Source: Xanthostigma xanthostigma
Lineage: Eukaryota; Arthropoda; Insecta; Raphidioptera; Raphidiidae
Assembly (NCBI GenBank): GCA_963575645.1
Contig: OY754464.1
Coordinates: 79,210,948-79,274,947 of the forward strand
Reading direction: 5' to 3'
Length of the DNA: 64,000 nucleotides
Position numbers and translations under genes: made by a program. This document shows, piece by piece, positions 11,181 through 21,637 of the stretch. Each line of letters starts with the position of its first letter. Position 1 is the stretch's first letter. Below the pieces are notes generated by a model, which was not told the origin of the DNA, did not search any database, and saw only the letters and a list, made by a program, of their open reading frames with translations.

Positions 11181-11489
11181 CCCATCGAGTTTTCTATTTA
11201 AATTTGATAATATAATGTATTAATAAAGAAAAATAGTTGGCAAAACCAAAAGTGCACATCCCGCAAGTTTTCCACTGTATGATAAAAAAATAACAATTAA
11301 AAAATATTTTTAATAAATTTAAAAAGATTTAAAAATTTAAAGAAATAAATAATTAAAAATTGAAAAAATAATTTTTTTAAGTTTGCAAAAATAAAAAAAA
11401 TTAAGAACTATACATAATATAATATATAATTAATATCAAGTGGAATAAAATAAAACAAAATAAAAAGAAAAAAAAAGAAAAAAATTAAT

Positions 11490-11563
11490 GATCTCGTAAG
11501 GAATCGAACCCAGGACCTTGCCCTTGGGGATCCAACGGCATAACCATTACGCCACGGCGCCCT
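11490..11563 (-). pseudogene. tRNA-like sequence, degenerate
   Basis: On the minus strand it starts GGCGCCGTGGCGTAATGG, an A-box-like D arm, and later has GGGTTCGATTCC, a clean B box. The acceptor 3' strand does not pair with the 5' strand and the anticodon arm is distorted (TTGG-ATCC-CCAA). It is therefore not a working tRNA, although the internal polymerase III promoter words survive. The DNA on its 3' side (11280-11489) is extremely AT-rich. Confidence 0.65.
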
Positions 11564-12239
11564 ATTACGTGCAGTGGTGTTATCACGGTATAGAAGTGTA
11601 GCACTTGTTTTATGGATTACACTATATCTACACAGCAATTATTATATTGTTTTTTTAAACTATTAGCTGTCAAAAATAATAAAATAAAACTGTTTATAAA
11701 AATTAAACTACTGAACACATTTTAGTGAATTTAAATAGGGTTCTGGTCTGATAGTAAACAAAGTGAATAAAATATAACCCAAGGCAATCCGACCAAAATT
11801 GCGATCTGTAGAGTCGTGACGTACGTACATACGTACAGACCAACCGACAACTGCTGTTTGTAATTTTCAATTACAATTTTAATAGTATTTATGAACTCGA
11901 ATTGATTTAAAAATGGTTCTGTTTTATAGATTAGAATCTCCTCTTTTCAAAAAGCTTCAATTTGAATGGATTTCGTGTGAAATTAACTTAGATATAACTT
12001 CTTATATGAACGAAAGTCAGCTCTGACGCACAAAGCGATAATAAAGCACATACCGCTAGTTTAGCGGTATGTGCAATTGATTTGGTTGCCATTCAATTTC
12101 TGGGCACAGCTATTTTTGATAAACAATTATGTTCATATAAATAACAAATTTTTAATAAAGTTGTTAATTTTATTGTATTTAAAGAATTATACGTATTAAA
12201 GAAATTATTTTAAATTAGAAATTCTAAAATAAAAACTAT
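11564..12239. other. Unassigned intronic sequence with small hairpin
   Basis: Contains a short perfect hairpin at about 12047-12079 ('gcacataccgcta' and complement). Otherwise no recognised feature. Confidence 0.5.
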
Positions 12240-13150
12240 TCCAAAATACTTTATTAAAATATTTATTAATATTAGCGCTTTCAACATTCAGTCATCTTCA
12301 GATATTATTTTCTAATATATTAGAAAATAATATTATATGATTAATAACAAATACCAAAAACACTTGAAAATTCTACAAAATATTTTCTCTCTCGACGAAC
12401 GTTTCGGACAATCAGTCCATCTTCAGGAGCATAGTACTTACTCCTGAAGATGAATTGAGTGTCTGAAACAATTTTGTAGAATTTTCAAGTGTTTTTATTA
12501 TTTGTTATTAATCATGTTCTATACCAGAGGTTCCCAAAGTGGTCTCTACGGACCCCTAGGGGTCCCTGGGATCATTCAGGGGGTACCTGGACAATTCAAA
12601 TCGATTTTTGAGTCGTTGAACAACGTCAGGGGGTCCGCGCAAGGTTTAATATAAAATTTAAAAAATATGACACATTTTTATTAACACAAAAAAAAGAAAC
12701 CGACTAGAAATTAGTACTCGTGGGGATTCGCGGTTGTTACTCACAAACATTGAGTCGGACATAAATACACTCATAACATCCCATCAGATTCATCTAAGTC
12801 ATTAATTTATTTTGTATTTTAAAACAAAAGTTATAATTTCAATAAATACTTCTTCAACAAAATGTTTTATTTATATTTTATTTTTACGTCACCATTTACC
12901 ATTCAAGACATCAAAGTTAAATTTTTAATTTTTCTATTATGCATTTATGTACCTAGTATTTTTTACCCAGAGTCCATGACAAAAGTTTTGACTATGAAAG
13001 GGATTCCGTGGGCAAGTTTTGACTATGAAAAGGGGTCCGTGGGACAAAAGAGTTTGGGAACCACTGTTCTATACCAAGTACTGAGTGAAAAATCAGTACA
13101 AATTATTGTGAAAAATAACTCTAATAATTTAGAGTGATGATGATCCTGTT
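12240..13150. repeat. Inverted-repeat unit with CTGAAGA/GAAAC motif, split by a hAT element
   Basis: The arms at about 12336-12432 and 12438-12516 are complementary (shared 'aacacttgaaaattctac'). Each carries the motif CTGAAGATG - stem - GAAAC; on the minus strand near 12405-12430 the stem is GGAC/GTCC. A more degraded version lies at about 12280-12300. The unit is cut at 12524 by the hAT element and resumes at 13075. Confidence 0.7.
12525..13066. mobile_element. Non-autonomous hAT element, 542 bp, 8-bp target duplication
   Basis: The ends are CAGAGGTTCCCAAAG and the complement of CAGTGGTTCCCAAACT, the classic CAGNGGTTCCCAA type of hAT terminal repeat. It is flanked by a perfect 8-bp duplication, TTCTATAC, at 12517-12524 and 13067-13074. 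Near the right end 'ttttgactatgaaa' is repeated twice. No transposase remnant found inside. Confidence 0.95.
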
Positions 13151-13160
13151 TAATTGTTGT

Positions 13161-13388
13161 AAGATTAAAGGATGAATCCTGGTGGCATAGGATCGACGAA
13201 CTAAGCAAATACTGAAGGTTTTTTTATTGCATTTTATTGTCTGACGTTTCGGTAAACTTTATGCCATCTGATTCTCCGAAGATGGCATAAAGTATGTCGA
13301 AACGTCAGACAATAAAATGCAATAAAAAAACCATCAGTATTTGCTTAGTTCATCGATCCTATGCCACCAGGATTCATCCTTTAATCTT
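13161..13388. repeat. Near-perfect inverted repeat with CGAAGA/GAAACGTC motif
   Basis: The arms of about 104 bp share 'aagattaaaggatgaatcc' and 'ttttattgtctgacgtttcg' and face each other across a roughly 15-bp centre. The right arm carries CCGAAGAT - GGCATA...TATGTC - GAAACGTC. A single right-hand arm of the same family is at 29812-29935. Confidence 0.9.
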
Positions 13389-13979
13389 CCAGTACAAATT
13401 ATAATAAAAATTGCTGACAGAAAACCTCGTTACAATAAATTTTATATGCTTATTAAATAAAAAATTCCTTTAATGTTAGTCGTGAGAGCAAATAAGACAA
13501 TTTCCAAATCAAAACGCAGCGACAAACTTCTATACAGTTACAGTCAATTATTTTCCTCCGCCGACATCAAGGAAAATGTCTTCTGAAAACGCGGCCATCA
13601 TTATTAATGTCGACATGACATGATAATATCGTAATAATAAAATGACTCATCATTTCATTTGTTTATTATAACAAATGACAACACAATCGATACACAAAAT
13701 CTGAAACATGGTAATAATGCATCACAGCAACAATACATATTTTAACTTTCGTCGGGGAATATCCCCTCCGCATCAGAACGTCGGGGGCGGCGCGGTGGCG
13801 TTCAGTCAACCGTTTTATATTGTAAAACATGACGACAATAATTGAACGTCGTCGTATGGGATGGTGCGTTCGGTTCGGTGGCATCGCGTCACCCGGTACC
13901 GTTGCGAACTCGACACGCGACCGTCCGGATATTTCATGTTTCGATTCCGATGTTCGATTTAGCAAAAAACAGAAATAAA
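13389..13979. other. Unassigned; GC-richer segment 13740-13960
   Basis: The segment from 13740 to 13960 is markedly richer in GC and CpG than its surroundings ('gaacgtcgggggcggcgcgg', 'cgacacgcgaccgtccgg'). I found no second copy in the window. It could be an intronic regulatory element or an unrecognised exon. No coding evidence is strong enough to call it. Confidence 0.45.
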
Positions 13980-14270
13980 AATTGGTTGTCTGTAAAGTCG
14001 GTTTACGGACTTTAGTTTTACGTGATAACGTATTCCGCTCGAATATCATATTTAATAATCACGCACAGGGTCAGGCGGAACGTTAGGAACGTTACACTTT
14101 TTCGTGCATGCAGCCGGTGTTTCATCTTTTTATATTGACGTGATTCATCAATTTATAAGACGTTATCACGTCAATAATTTATGTTCTATTTCTCCTATCT
14201 TCTACATAATATAATAATTATAATAATTCGAATCTATGATATTGCATCTTTCGCTTCAAATTTAGGTTAA
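13980..14270 (+). repeat. R1-family element, rearranged
   Basis: The head (13980-14037, 'ttggttgtctgtaaagtcgg') and tail (14062-14176, 'gcacagggtcaggcgg' to 'cgttatcacgtcaa') are present with the middle missing. The piece at 14205-14270 ('aattcgaatctatgatattg') matches, in opposite orientation, 22490-22556 inside the long R1 copy. Confidence 0.7.
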
Positions 14271-14589
14271 TTTTATTTATTAAAATTACTCACCACCTAT
14301 AACAATAATTGTTTTTTTTAACTTTCTTTCTTTCGTATTTATTTTAAGTCTCAAAGATTAACTGTCATAATATTTTGAAAACAATTGTTTCATTGTTTAT
14401 ATAAAATTCCAAAACCTACTTACAATATTTAAGTATTTTCATACGTCAAAAAATTGATTTTTATAATGATAAAATTTGTATGAAAACGATTTTTTCGAGA
14501 GATGAGACCTAGCTAAAACGATTTTTTGCCCCCCAAAATCCCTTTTCAGTAAATTTCATCCAAATCGTTAGGGCCGTTTTCGAGAAAAG

Positions 14590-14712
14590 CACGCACAGGG
14601 TCAGGCGGAACGTTAGGAACGTTACACTTTTTCGTGCATGCAGCCGGTGTTTCATCAATTTATAAGATTGGTGATTCATCAATTTATAAGACGTTATCAC
14701 GTCAAAAACAAA
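14590..14712 (+). repeat. R1-family tail fragment
   Basis: Carries 'cacgcacagggtcaggcgg', 'acactttttcgtgcatgcag' and the end 'gacgttatcacgtcaa'. It includes a short duplication of 'tgattcatcaatttataag'. Confidence 0.75.
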
Positions 14713-15609
14713 TAAAAAAGAGAGTTTGCGCTCAAGACCACTCTGCAGAAATGAAATTTCTTGACTACTTTGCTAACCCAACCACAGATGGCACTGCCAA
14801 GCAAACGCGTAGTGTGGTTCATAAATAGTGTTGATTGATAAATAGTGTTTGCTTATAAGAACTAATTTGCACCTAATAATATTGTCGTGAAAACTGCTTG
14901 TCTGCGTGAAAATAACGCTATATATGCAGTTTGCATTATCATATGAGAAAATGATCTAATACTGAATTTTATGTCGTAAGTAAACTTACATTTGTGAAAA
15001 AAAGCAATTTTGCTTGTAAGAACTAATTTGCACCTAATTGTCGTAAAGAATGTAAAAACTATTGTGAAAATATTGGTAAAAATGCAGTTTGCAATATCTT
15101 ATGAGAGAATGATCCAAACCTGAATGTTATCGTGTAAGTAGACTTACTTTTGTAAAACAAAGCAATTTTGCCTATAAAAACTCATTTGCACCTTATTGTC
15201 GATTGTGCTCTACTCTATCTCTTTCTTTCTCAATCTATATCTATTTCGTTTCATTGATTCACGAACTTCCCTGGTTACTCACTATAGAAGTTTCAATTAA
15301 AAAAAAAGACGGGTTGCACTCCGGGAGTGCCGGCAGAAGTGAAAACTTGAATATTAACGTCTTAATTTTTTGCATTGAGAAGCATTGTTTATTTATTGGC
15401 AACACTTGTAAATAAAATGTTTTGTATCATAGATTGCATTTTTATGTACGATATTTCAACGCTAGATGTCTAACGTTGTATAAAAAGTATCTGGCAATTA
15501 CCATCACATAGAGAGTCTCACCCAGTTCTTACTTTTCCTGACGCGAGTTTAACATTTTTTACCCATTACAAAAAAAGTGTACAACGCTGCTAAAGAAGTT
15601 TTCACTTCA
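14713..15609. other. Unassigned; direct repeat of about 165 bp and SINE-like piece
   Basis: Two diverged direct copies of a segment with 'aagaactaatttgcaccta' lie at about 14855-15005 and 15015-15160, and a third start at 15175. From 15305 'gggttgcactccgggagtgc' resembles a sequence I associate with dispersed lepidopteran repeats. Confidence 0.5.
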
Positions 15610-16187
15610 AAAAAAAACCGGCCAAGGGAGAGTTGGACTCGCGCACCGAGGGTTCCGTACAAACTTGTAAGTATGTAAATAGTTCGCCAATCACGAGAAT
15701 CGAGTCTCGAAGGTTTTTCCCGCTTAGCCGTTGGAAAACTGTTGCCACCAACAGACAAACGTCGCGGTCAGTTTGCCAACTAAGCGTGTAATTACAATGA
15801 GTTCAGATGAACTACTGAACTGTATTGTAACTCGTGGCTATATCTGATAGGCTAGTTGTCGTACCGTGTTGTATGCGAGAGTTCTCATATTGTGCTGCAT
15901 AAACGCACCGGTAGCGGACGCTTGTTTTGTGTTACTGTGTACGTGCGTAGCATGTTGTTGCGGTTTAAAAACATTATTTTTTTGTTATGTAATTACAAAT
16001 TTATGGTTTTCGTTTTTTTTTCTTTAGGTACTTGTGCTATAAAGACATTGCTTCTTGCCAAATTTCATGATTCTCGGTCGACGGGAAGTACCCTATAGGT
16101 TTTGATTCCAAAGAGTCTTGACAGACAGACAGACGGACGGACAACAAAGCGATCCTATGAAGATTCTTTTTTACCGGAACCCTAAAA
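15610..16187 (+). repeat. Lepidopteran dispersed repeat ('ccggccaagg' family)
   Basis: It starts 'ccggccaagggagagttgg' then 'actcgcgcaccgagggttcc', and ends 'ggacaacaaagcgatcc' and 'ccggaaccctaaaaa'. This head-and-tail combination is one of the most common repeats in butterfly and moth genomes, by recollection. The 3' part recurs inverted at 43040-43273. Confidence 0.8.
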
Positions 16188-16846
16188 ATAAACATTTAGT
16201 GCAAACAACCAAAAGGTAATCTTTTTATCATATTAACAATTTTGTCGAGATTTGTCGAAAAGCTCGTTTCTTTCTGGGAATGTAATCTCGATCTCATCTC
16301 GAAACTTTAGACGACAGAAAATGTCGATTTCGTCGGAATATTTCTCGTATCTCTAATACCATCTGCATTCGACGGAGCGTGTCATTCGCTATTCTTCAGG
16401 TGAACATGAATTCTATTTTTCATTCACATACCTATCGCTTTTCGGATGGAATCTTTCAACGCACTATTTTTCAGTTTTCCCCGCTCGCGTGTTGTTGAAA
16501 AGAATCTTTTAAACTTTCAGGCGTCGATGTGTCAAACCGGGTAAAGCACACAGACGGTTGGCGTGACACTGTGCCGAGGAGGGCGTCGCCCTCTCCCCCT
16601 TCGCCCTAAACAAGTCAAAAGAAGGAGACGGTACGGGAAAAGGTGGCGCGTGTCGCAACATACAACAAAACAGTTATTATTTCGTTGTCAAAACGTTGAA
16701 TTTCCAACTTCCATCCATTTATAATATTTTATTACATAATGCGTTGGCAGCAAAACCTCTAAGTCGACAAACGGTGACTCTAAACATTTTGAAGTGAAAC
16801 TTCTATAGCAAAGGTAAGTTAGCGAAGCGATCAAACGAAAAAAATG
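16188..16846. other. Unassigned intronic sequence
   Basis: No repeat partner recognised. A GC-richer patch lies at 16540-16660 ('gtgccgaggagggcgtcgcc'). Confidence 0.45.
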
Positions 16847-17473
16847 CCAGCCAATTGGGCGACGGGATGATTCCAACGTCAACAATATTGACATTTGATA
16901 TAGTATAATAAAGAGAATAACATTTCTGATATCGCGTGAGGTGACGCAGGTAATGGCTAGTATTCTTGCTATACGTTGCCATGGTTACCTAGATAATATG
17001 TTCACGTCATGTAAAAATTAATCAAAGCATGCTTAACTAGTTTTTTTCTGACAGATCTACAAAACAAAATAACAACTGATTTTTTTTATTTTCAAAATAT
17101 TTCCGAAACTATAAAGTTTATAAAAAATTTTTTTTGATAAAACTTTCTTGAAAAAATAAATAGAATAATAAATCGTTGTGAAAAATATACCTTTATTACA
17201 TAATAAACAACGTTATGGCATATATCTCTTTTACGCATGCGCCGATTTTTCCCAAAAACAAGAGGGCTCTTCATATTTGCGCATCAAACATCCTCCTAAA
17301 ATTTGACTTCAATCTGTTCGTCCATTTAACATTTAACAGACTAACAGACGCACTGAGTTTTTCCAAAAATATGTTTCTTGGATTCAGGGGATCTCAAAAC
17401 GAAAAAATATTGTAAAATTTTGAAAAGTGACTTGACCTAAACTAGTACCATTCCCCACTGGTGGGTTGGAATG
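16847..17473. mobile_element. Non-autonomous element, family R2, 627 bp
   Basis: Same ends and order as 8991-9644: 'ccagccaattgggcgacggg' at the left, 'ccactggtgggttggaatg' at the right, with 'gatatcgcgtgaggtgacgc' and 'cacgtcatgtaaaaattaat' inside. Confidence 0.8.
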
Positions 17474-17484
17474 ACTGTATATTT

Positions 17485-17650
17485 GTGATACCCGTTCCTT
17501 CGCCATATATACCCGTACTCCCACCACATTGCAATAATTTCGCAATATAAACGACCAGCGGTCCCATCCGGTTTCACCCGGGTGTAAAAGAACGAATGGT
17601 GAAGGGAGGAACATGAGTACACACATGCATCTTAGTTTACCGAAATGAAT
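17485..17650. repeat. Short dispersed repeat
   Basis: The segment 'gatacccgttccttcgcc' to 'ttgcaataatttcg' recurs at about 44430-44500. Only this part is shared between the two sites. Confidence 0.65.
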
Positions 17651-17814
17651 GTTGTGTCTAAATTTCATGATGATCGGAGTTACCGTTCAAAAGTTTTTGT
17701 CGATAAAAAGCAGTATTTAAACTTTTTTTAATTAATTAAATAAAATTAAAATAAATTTAAATGTAAGCTTAAGAAAAAAGCAATGTAGAAAATAAAAAAA
17801 AATCAAAATATATT

Positions 17815-17887
17815 CGCCCAACGTAGGGCTTAAACCCACGACCCTGATATTGCCAGTCGTGTGCTCTACCGATTGAGCTAGCTGACG
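17815..17887 (-). pseudogene. tRNA-Lys-derived sequence, degenerate
   Basis: On the minus strand, TAGCTCAATCGGTAGAGC (D arm and A box) and GGTCGTGGGTTTAAGCCC (T arm) match the layout of insect tRNA-Lys, and the 3' end GTTGGGCG is preserved. The anticodon loop reads CTGGCAA, that is GGC rather than CTT. The anticodon stem has only one pair left and the acceptor stem is broken. It is therefore a dead tRNA copy. Its 3' side (17700-17814) is very AT-rich. Confidence 0.75.
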
Positions 17888-17984
17888 TTGTATTCTGACA
17901 ACGCTAATATGAGTATATTTAGTTAGTGTATTTCACCTGAATAGAAGCTTATTTTTGAGATACATTTTGCAACATTTTTCATTA

Positions 17985-18152
17985 ATGCTCCGCTCCTAAT
18001 GGCCGTAGCCTGATTTTATATAGCCTATAGCCTTCCTTGATAAATGGGCAATCCAACAAAAAAATTTTTTCAATTTGAACCAGTAGTTCCTGAGATTAGC
18101 GCGTTTAAACAAACAAACTCTTCAGCTTTATATATTAGTATAGATATAGATT
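17985..18152 (+). repeat. Lepidopteran RTE-type non-LTR 3' end
   Basis: It contains 'atagccttccttgataaatg', 'gaaccagtagttcctgag', 'attagcgcgtttaaacaaac' and 'agctttatatattagtat'. I recognise this as the standard 3' end of lepidopteran RTE elements and their SINE partners. Strongly 5'-truncated, with no coding part left. Confidence 0.85.
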
Positions 18153-18964
18153 TGGAATGGTAAAAAGAACGAGACAATGCTAGGAGTCCTAAATAAAACG
18201 AATTATGTATTTGTAGTTAAAATATATATTTCTGAATTATTGTCAACCAAAGAAAGATGGCGCCGTCTCTTTTTATAGAAGCTAAAAATAGACAACCTGT
18301 AGAAATTTGCCTTCGCAGGAGTGTTAAAAAGAACATCAATCCGATTGCATTCCGAGGGAGAAAAAAATCAAGTGATGTGACAATTAGTCGTTTGCGGACG
18401 CCAAATTACACACCTGCTGACTGTTCGACCGTAAGTTGAGGTCTTCTCGAACAGCGTTGCGGTGCAGCGCACGACGAGGGGCGACGCTCGGGGGAGGGGA
18501 GGGGAAGGATGAAAGCAAACGGTTGGCAGGTAAATATGCACGCATTACGTGGGACAGGGCGACGGGAAGGGGAGGCGATGAGGAACGTAAAAGATATTAT
18601 CGTCGTTATTCAACGAAAAACTGATGGATGTTTTTCTATCGATAATCCATTAGCGTCATAAAATATTACCCACTGTTGTATTCACTGAATATAAATATGG
18701 ATTTTTATTTTTATTATAGATTGGCATTTTTCATACAGATTCTCAACAAAGTGATATCATGATCATTTCTTGAAGTTTTGTTTCGTCTTTTTGATTTTAG
18801 AATATAAAACTATACAAACATTTTGCAGAAAATTGTTTACTATTTTTGTCAAAGTACATCCACAATAGGTACGATGACATTGTAAAAGAATCAAAGAATA
18901 AATGATTTTATAGAAAAATATATATTGAAAGAATTCTAAATACCAAGTTAATAAAATAAATTTT
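18153..18964. other. Unassigned; GC-rich segment 18430-18600
   Basis: The stretch 18430-18600 has high GC with G-runs ('cgctcgggggaggggagggg'). It has no partner in the window and no credible coding content: the short open frames end within it. Confidence 0.45.
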
Positions 18965-19216
18965 TAATATACCATGTTAGTAAAACGAACTAAAAAAGCA
19001 CAAAATAATTTTTTTAACTTGTAGGATTTGAAACGAAAAACGTGGGGCGCATTATTTGTTTTATCTTATAAATAGATTTTTTCATTGAGAGCTACTTTCC
19101 ACACTTCTTATATAACTGTTGCATGCGCCCCACGTTTTTCGTTTCAAATCCTACAAGTCAAGAAAATTATTTTATACTTTTTAGTTCGTTTTAAAAACGT
19201 GGCGTATTAATTTTTT
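18965..19216. repeat. Large hairpin, GTGGGGCGC family
   Basis: The arms at 18971-19053 and about 19123-19208 are complementary over about 80 bp. The outer part is 'aacgaactaaaaa', the middle 'aacttgtaggatttgaaac' and the loop end 'gaaaaacgtggggcgc'; the loop is about 70 bp. Related units: 30374-30500 (one arm), 35457-35856 (complete), and more distant ones at 40878-41030 and 42550-42905. A tRNA-like sequence lies 80 bp away (19300-19369), with its 3' end facing the hairpin. Confidence 0.9.
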
Positions 19217-19299
19217 TATTTCTTTTATTATTTTCTTCATTTTAGTTAAAAACGTGGCAAAAACAAAAATATATCGAAAAAAAAAAAAAATATTATATG

Positions 19300-19369
19300 A
19301 GCCATGGGGATAGAACCCGCGACCTGCGCGTTGTTAGCACGACGCTCTAACCAACTGAGCTACGACTAA
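19300..19369 (-). pseudogene. tRNA-Ile-derived sequence, degenerate
   Basis: The minus strand reads TAGCTCAGTTGGTTAGAGCG, GTCGTGCTAACAACGC and GGTCGCGGGTTCTATCCCC, which follows insect tRNA-Ile closely. The anticodon loop CTAACAA gives AAC (valine) instead of AAT. Four of five anticodon-stem pairs remain, but the acceptor strands do not pair and the B box is mutated (TTCTA for TTCGA). Confidence 0.75.
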
Positions 19370-20457
19370 TGATTGCAAGGCGCCGTACAATGGTAAATAA
19401 GTAAGAATGAATTATATGTGTTTATTAAAATTTCTTTATTTCTTTTATTATTTTCTTCTCTATTTTAGTATTTTCTCGTATTGTCATCTAATTCTGAGTT
19501 ATGTTAAAAATTTCAAGTGTCTATCTTATCAGGAAGTTAGTTTAAAATCAATTACTAAGTTCCGCCCGACATCCACGAAAAGCAAGTTGATATAAACGTG
19601 GTAGTAAAAATTAATACTTATGTAGTGTGTAGTGGTAGTGTTTTTGCGAAACCACTGCTTTAACCAATTCTAGTGTAACATTTTATTTGTACTCGTCTTT
19701 AGAATGATTTTCCATGACCTGTCATAGGCCAAGAACTATATACATTATACAAGAATCGAATAACGATATAATCACGAAGCTTTTATATTATTGCTTGATT
19801 ACATGGCCTACACGATATTCAGGACAATTTCAGATATCAATTGGGCTATCAAATGCTATTTATAAATAAAAAACAAATAAAAATGTAAATTATACTACAT
19901 TATGCCCACAGGTCCAACCCAATCCTAAAATTCTTACTTTAATAACAAATATTTATAAAAAATCGATCGGAAATACATATCAAGACAAAATGTAAAAGCG
20001 GCAAATGTTGGCCAGGAAAACATGTCTGTGATGTGATTTTAAATATTTTCGAAGAATATTTATTCTTTTCAATACCTAAATGATATTTTTATCAGGGGGC
20101 ACGGCGGTGCCCCCCCCCTAATCGAACACTGCCGTAGCATCCTTTTCTTGAAACGACTCACGGCATTTTCGACCCCTTGTAACTTTGTAGTGGATAAAGC
20201 AAGAAGTTTGAATTTTTAGTAATCAAGTGGACATATGGCTATATTGCCAATATATTTAATAATTATACCTTATAGTTTACGAATTATCGCTAATCAAAGT
20301 TCTTTAATTTTGTCACTGACACACTCACCGATCATCAAAATTCTAAGGTACTTCTAACAGTTTAACAAACTTGAAATTTTGAATTTTAGTTAGCGTTCAG
20401 CCTATAGAGGAAGGAAAAAATGAAAAATTTCGAAATTTCATTAAAAGCCTCTGAAAA
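19370..20457. other. Unassigned intronic sequence
   Basis: No repeat partner or coding segment recognised. A C-run near 20108-20119 follows 'cagggggcacggcggtgcc', which is itself nearly palindromic. Confidence 0.45.
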
Positions 20458-21028
20458 AAACCAATACCACGTATTCAATCATACCACGTTACCAACCATA
20501 CCACCTTTCTAAACACACCATGTTTTCAAAACATACCACTATTTCCAAGCATACCACGTTTAAAATAATAGCCAGAGTGCCCGTCGGCAAAAATTTTACT
20601 GACACATACTCTCCCCAAACTTTGTATATGGCTTCATTAGGCCTAGTCTGACACCTATTTCCTCTATGACTTCTTGATTTTGGAGCGTTTTCCCTCTAAA
20701 TTTTCCGAAAGATGTCGTTTTGACGACATGTAAAAATTTATAGATATACTGTTTGTTTTTTTAATTGGATAGCTTAAAAACTTCAACCAAAACGCTAAAA
20801 TAATGTTCTCTGACAAATAACATGAACCATTTAAAATGTCTGACACCTCGAATTTGTTCGACATATTCGAGGTGTCAGACATTTTACCACGTTTCCAAGC
20901 ATTCCTAGTTTCCAATCATACCACGTTTTCTATTATACCACGTATCCAAAAATACCTCTTTTCCAAAAATAGCACGATCCAATCATACCACGGTTTTAAT
21001 AATACTACGTTTTCAATCATACCACGTT
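20458..21028. repeat. Degenerate ATACCACGTTT short tandem array
   Basis: About 15-20 copies of a unit near 18-20 bp with core ATACCACGTTTTCAAxC occur in two blocks (20458-20570 and 20885-21028). Between them is a perfect-looking palindrome at about 20832-20884 ('aaatgtctgacacctcgaa' and complement). The array ends 190 bp from the cpo exon at 21218. The ATACCACGTTTT core equals the outer tip of the hairpin elements at 30374 and 35457. Confidence 0.8.
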
Positions 21029-21217
21029 TTTAAACATGCAAACCGATGATATTTAAATAAAGTTATGATTGTCGAAAAAAAAAAACAATATCTTCTGAGG
21101 CACTCTGTAAATGATAATATTGAAAATCCCAAAATCCGATAAAATCTCTACTTAAATTAGAAATTGTCTCAAAAAAAATGAAAAATAAAAAAAGGTATGC
21201 TAGAAGACTGAACTCAC

Positions 21218-21295
21218 CTCATAAGCCCTGAATAACAAATACAGCTCGCGAGGTTTGGCGTCCATCGGTAACCCGCTCACGAACAATGTTCGGAC
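21218..21295 (-). CDS. cpo: couch potato (cpo) exon: RRM start, RNP2 motif
   Basis: This 78-nt exon encodes 26 residues, starting [10 protein letters not shown] and ending [10 protein letters not shown]. This is the start of the RNA-recognition motif of couch potato, the insect homologue of vertebrate RBPMS, an RNA-binding protein. LFVSGL is the RNP2 strand. The acceptor is a pyrimidine-rich run ending TTTTTGCAG, and the donor is GTGAGT. Both edges fall between codons, so it joins in phase 0 to the next exon 15.9 kb away. The gene identity comes from remembered cpo/RBPMS RRM sequence, and all four exons read through in order. The upstream part of the protein was not found in the window. Confidence 0.95.
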
Positions 21296-21637
21296 CTGCA
21301 AAAAGAAAGAAAATAAAATCAATATTTACACTCAAATACAAGGTATTGTTTATAAATCAAAGATATTGCAGCATATACATTCTTATACTGCTATGTATAT
21401 ATTATATATACAGAGTGTATCACAGAAAACCGAACATAGGGCAAACTTCATTGTGCAAATTAGTTAGGATCTACGATTACATTGGCCACATATAAGAATG
21501 GTTACCATGGTAGCGCTGACTAACCATTATTTAATAACAATAATTGCTAATAATGAATAATCAGTTAAAATAAATCCGTCAGTATTAAATGAATTTATTT
21601 TTATTAATGAAACAATTGTTTATTTAGAAAATATTTT

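Larger units (their letters stand above)
5354..21217 (-). other. cpo: cpo intron of 15.9 kb
   Basis: Bounded by a donor at 21217 (GTGAGT on the minus strand) and an acceptor at 5354 (TTTTAG). It is filled with the repeats listed separately. GC-richer stretches at about 13740-13960 and 18430-18600 are not explained by any repeat I recognise. No further coding exon of cpo is needed, because the flanking exons join in frame. Confidence 0.9.
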
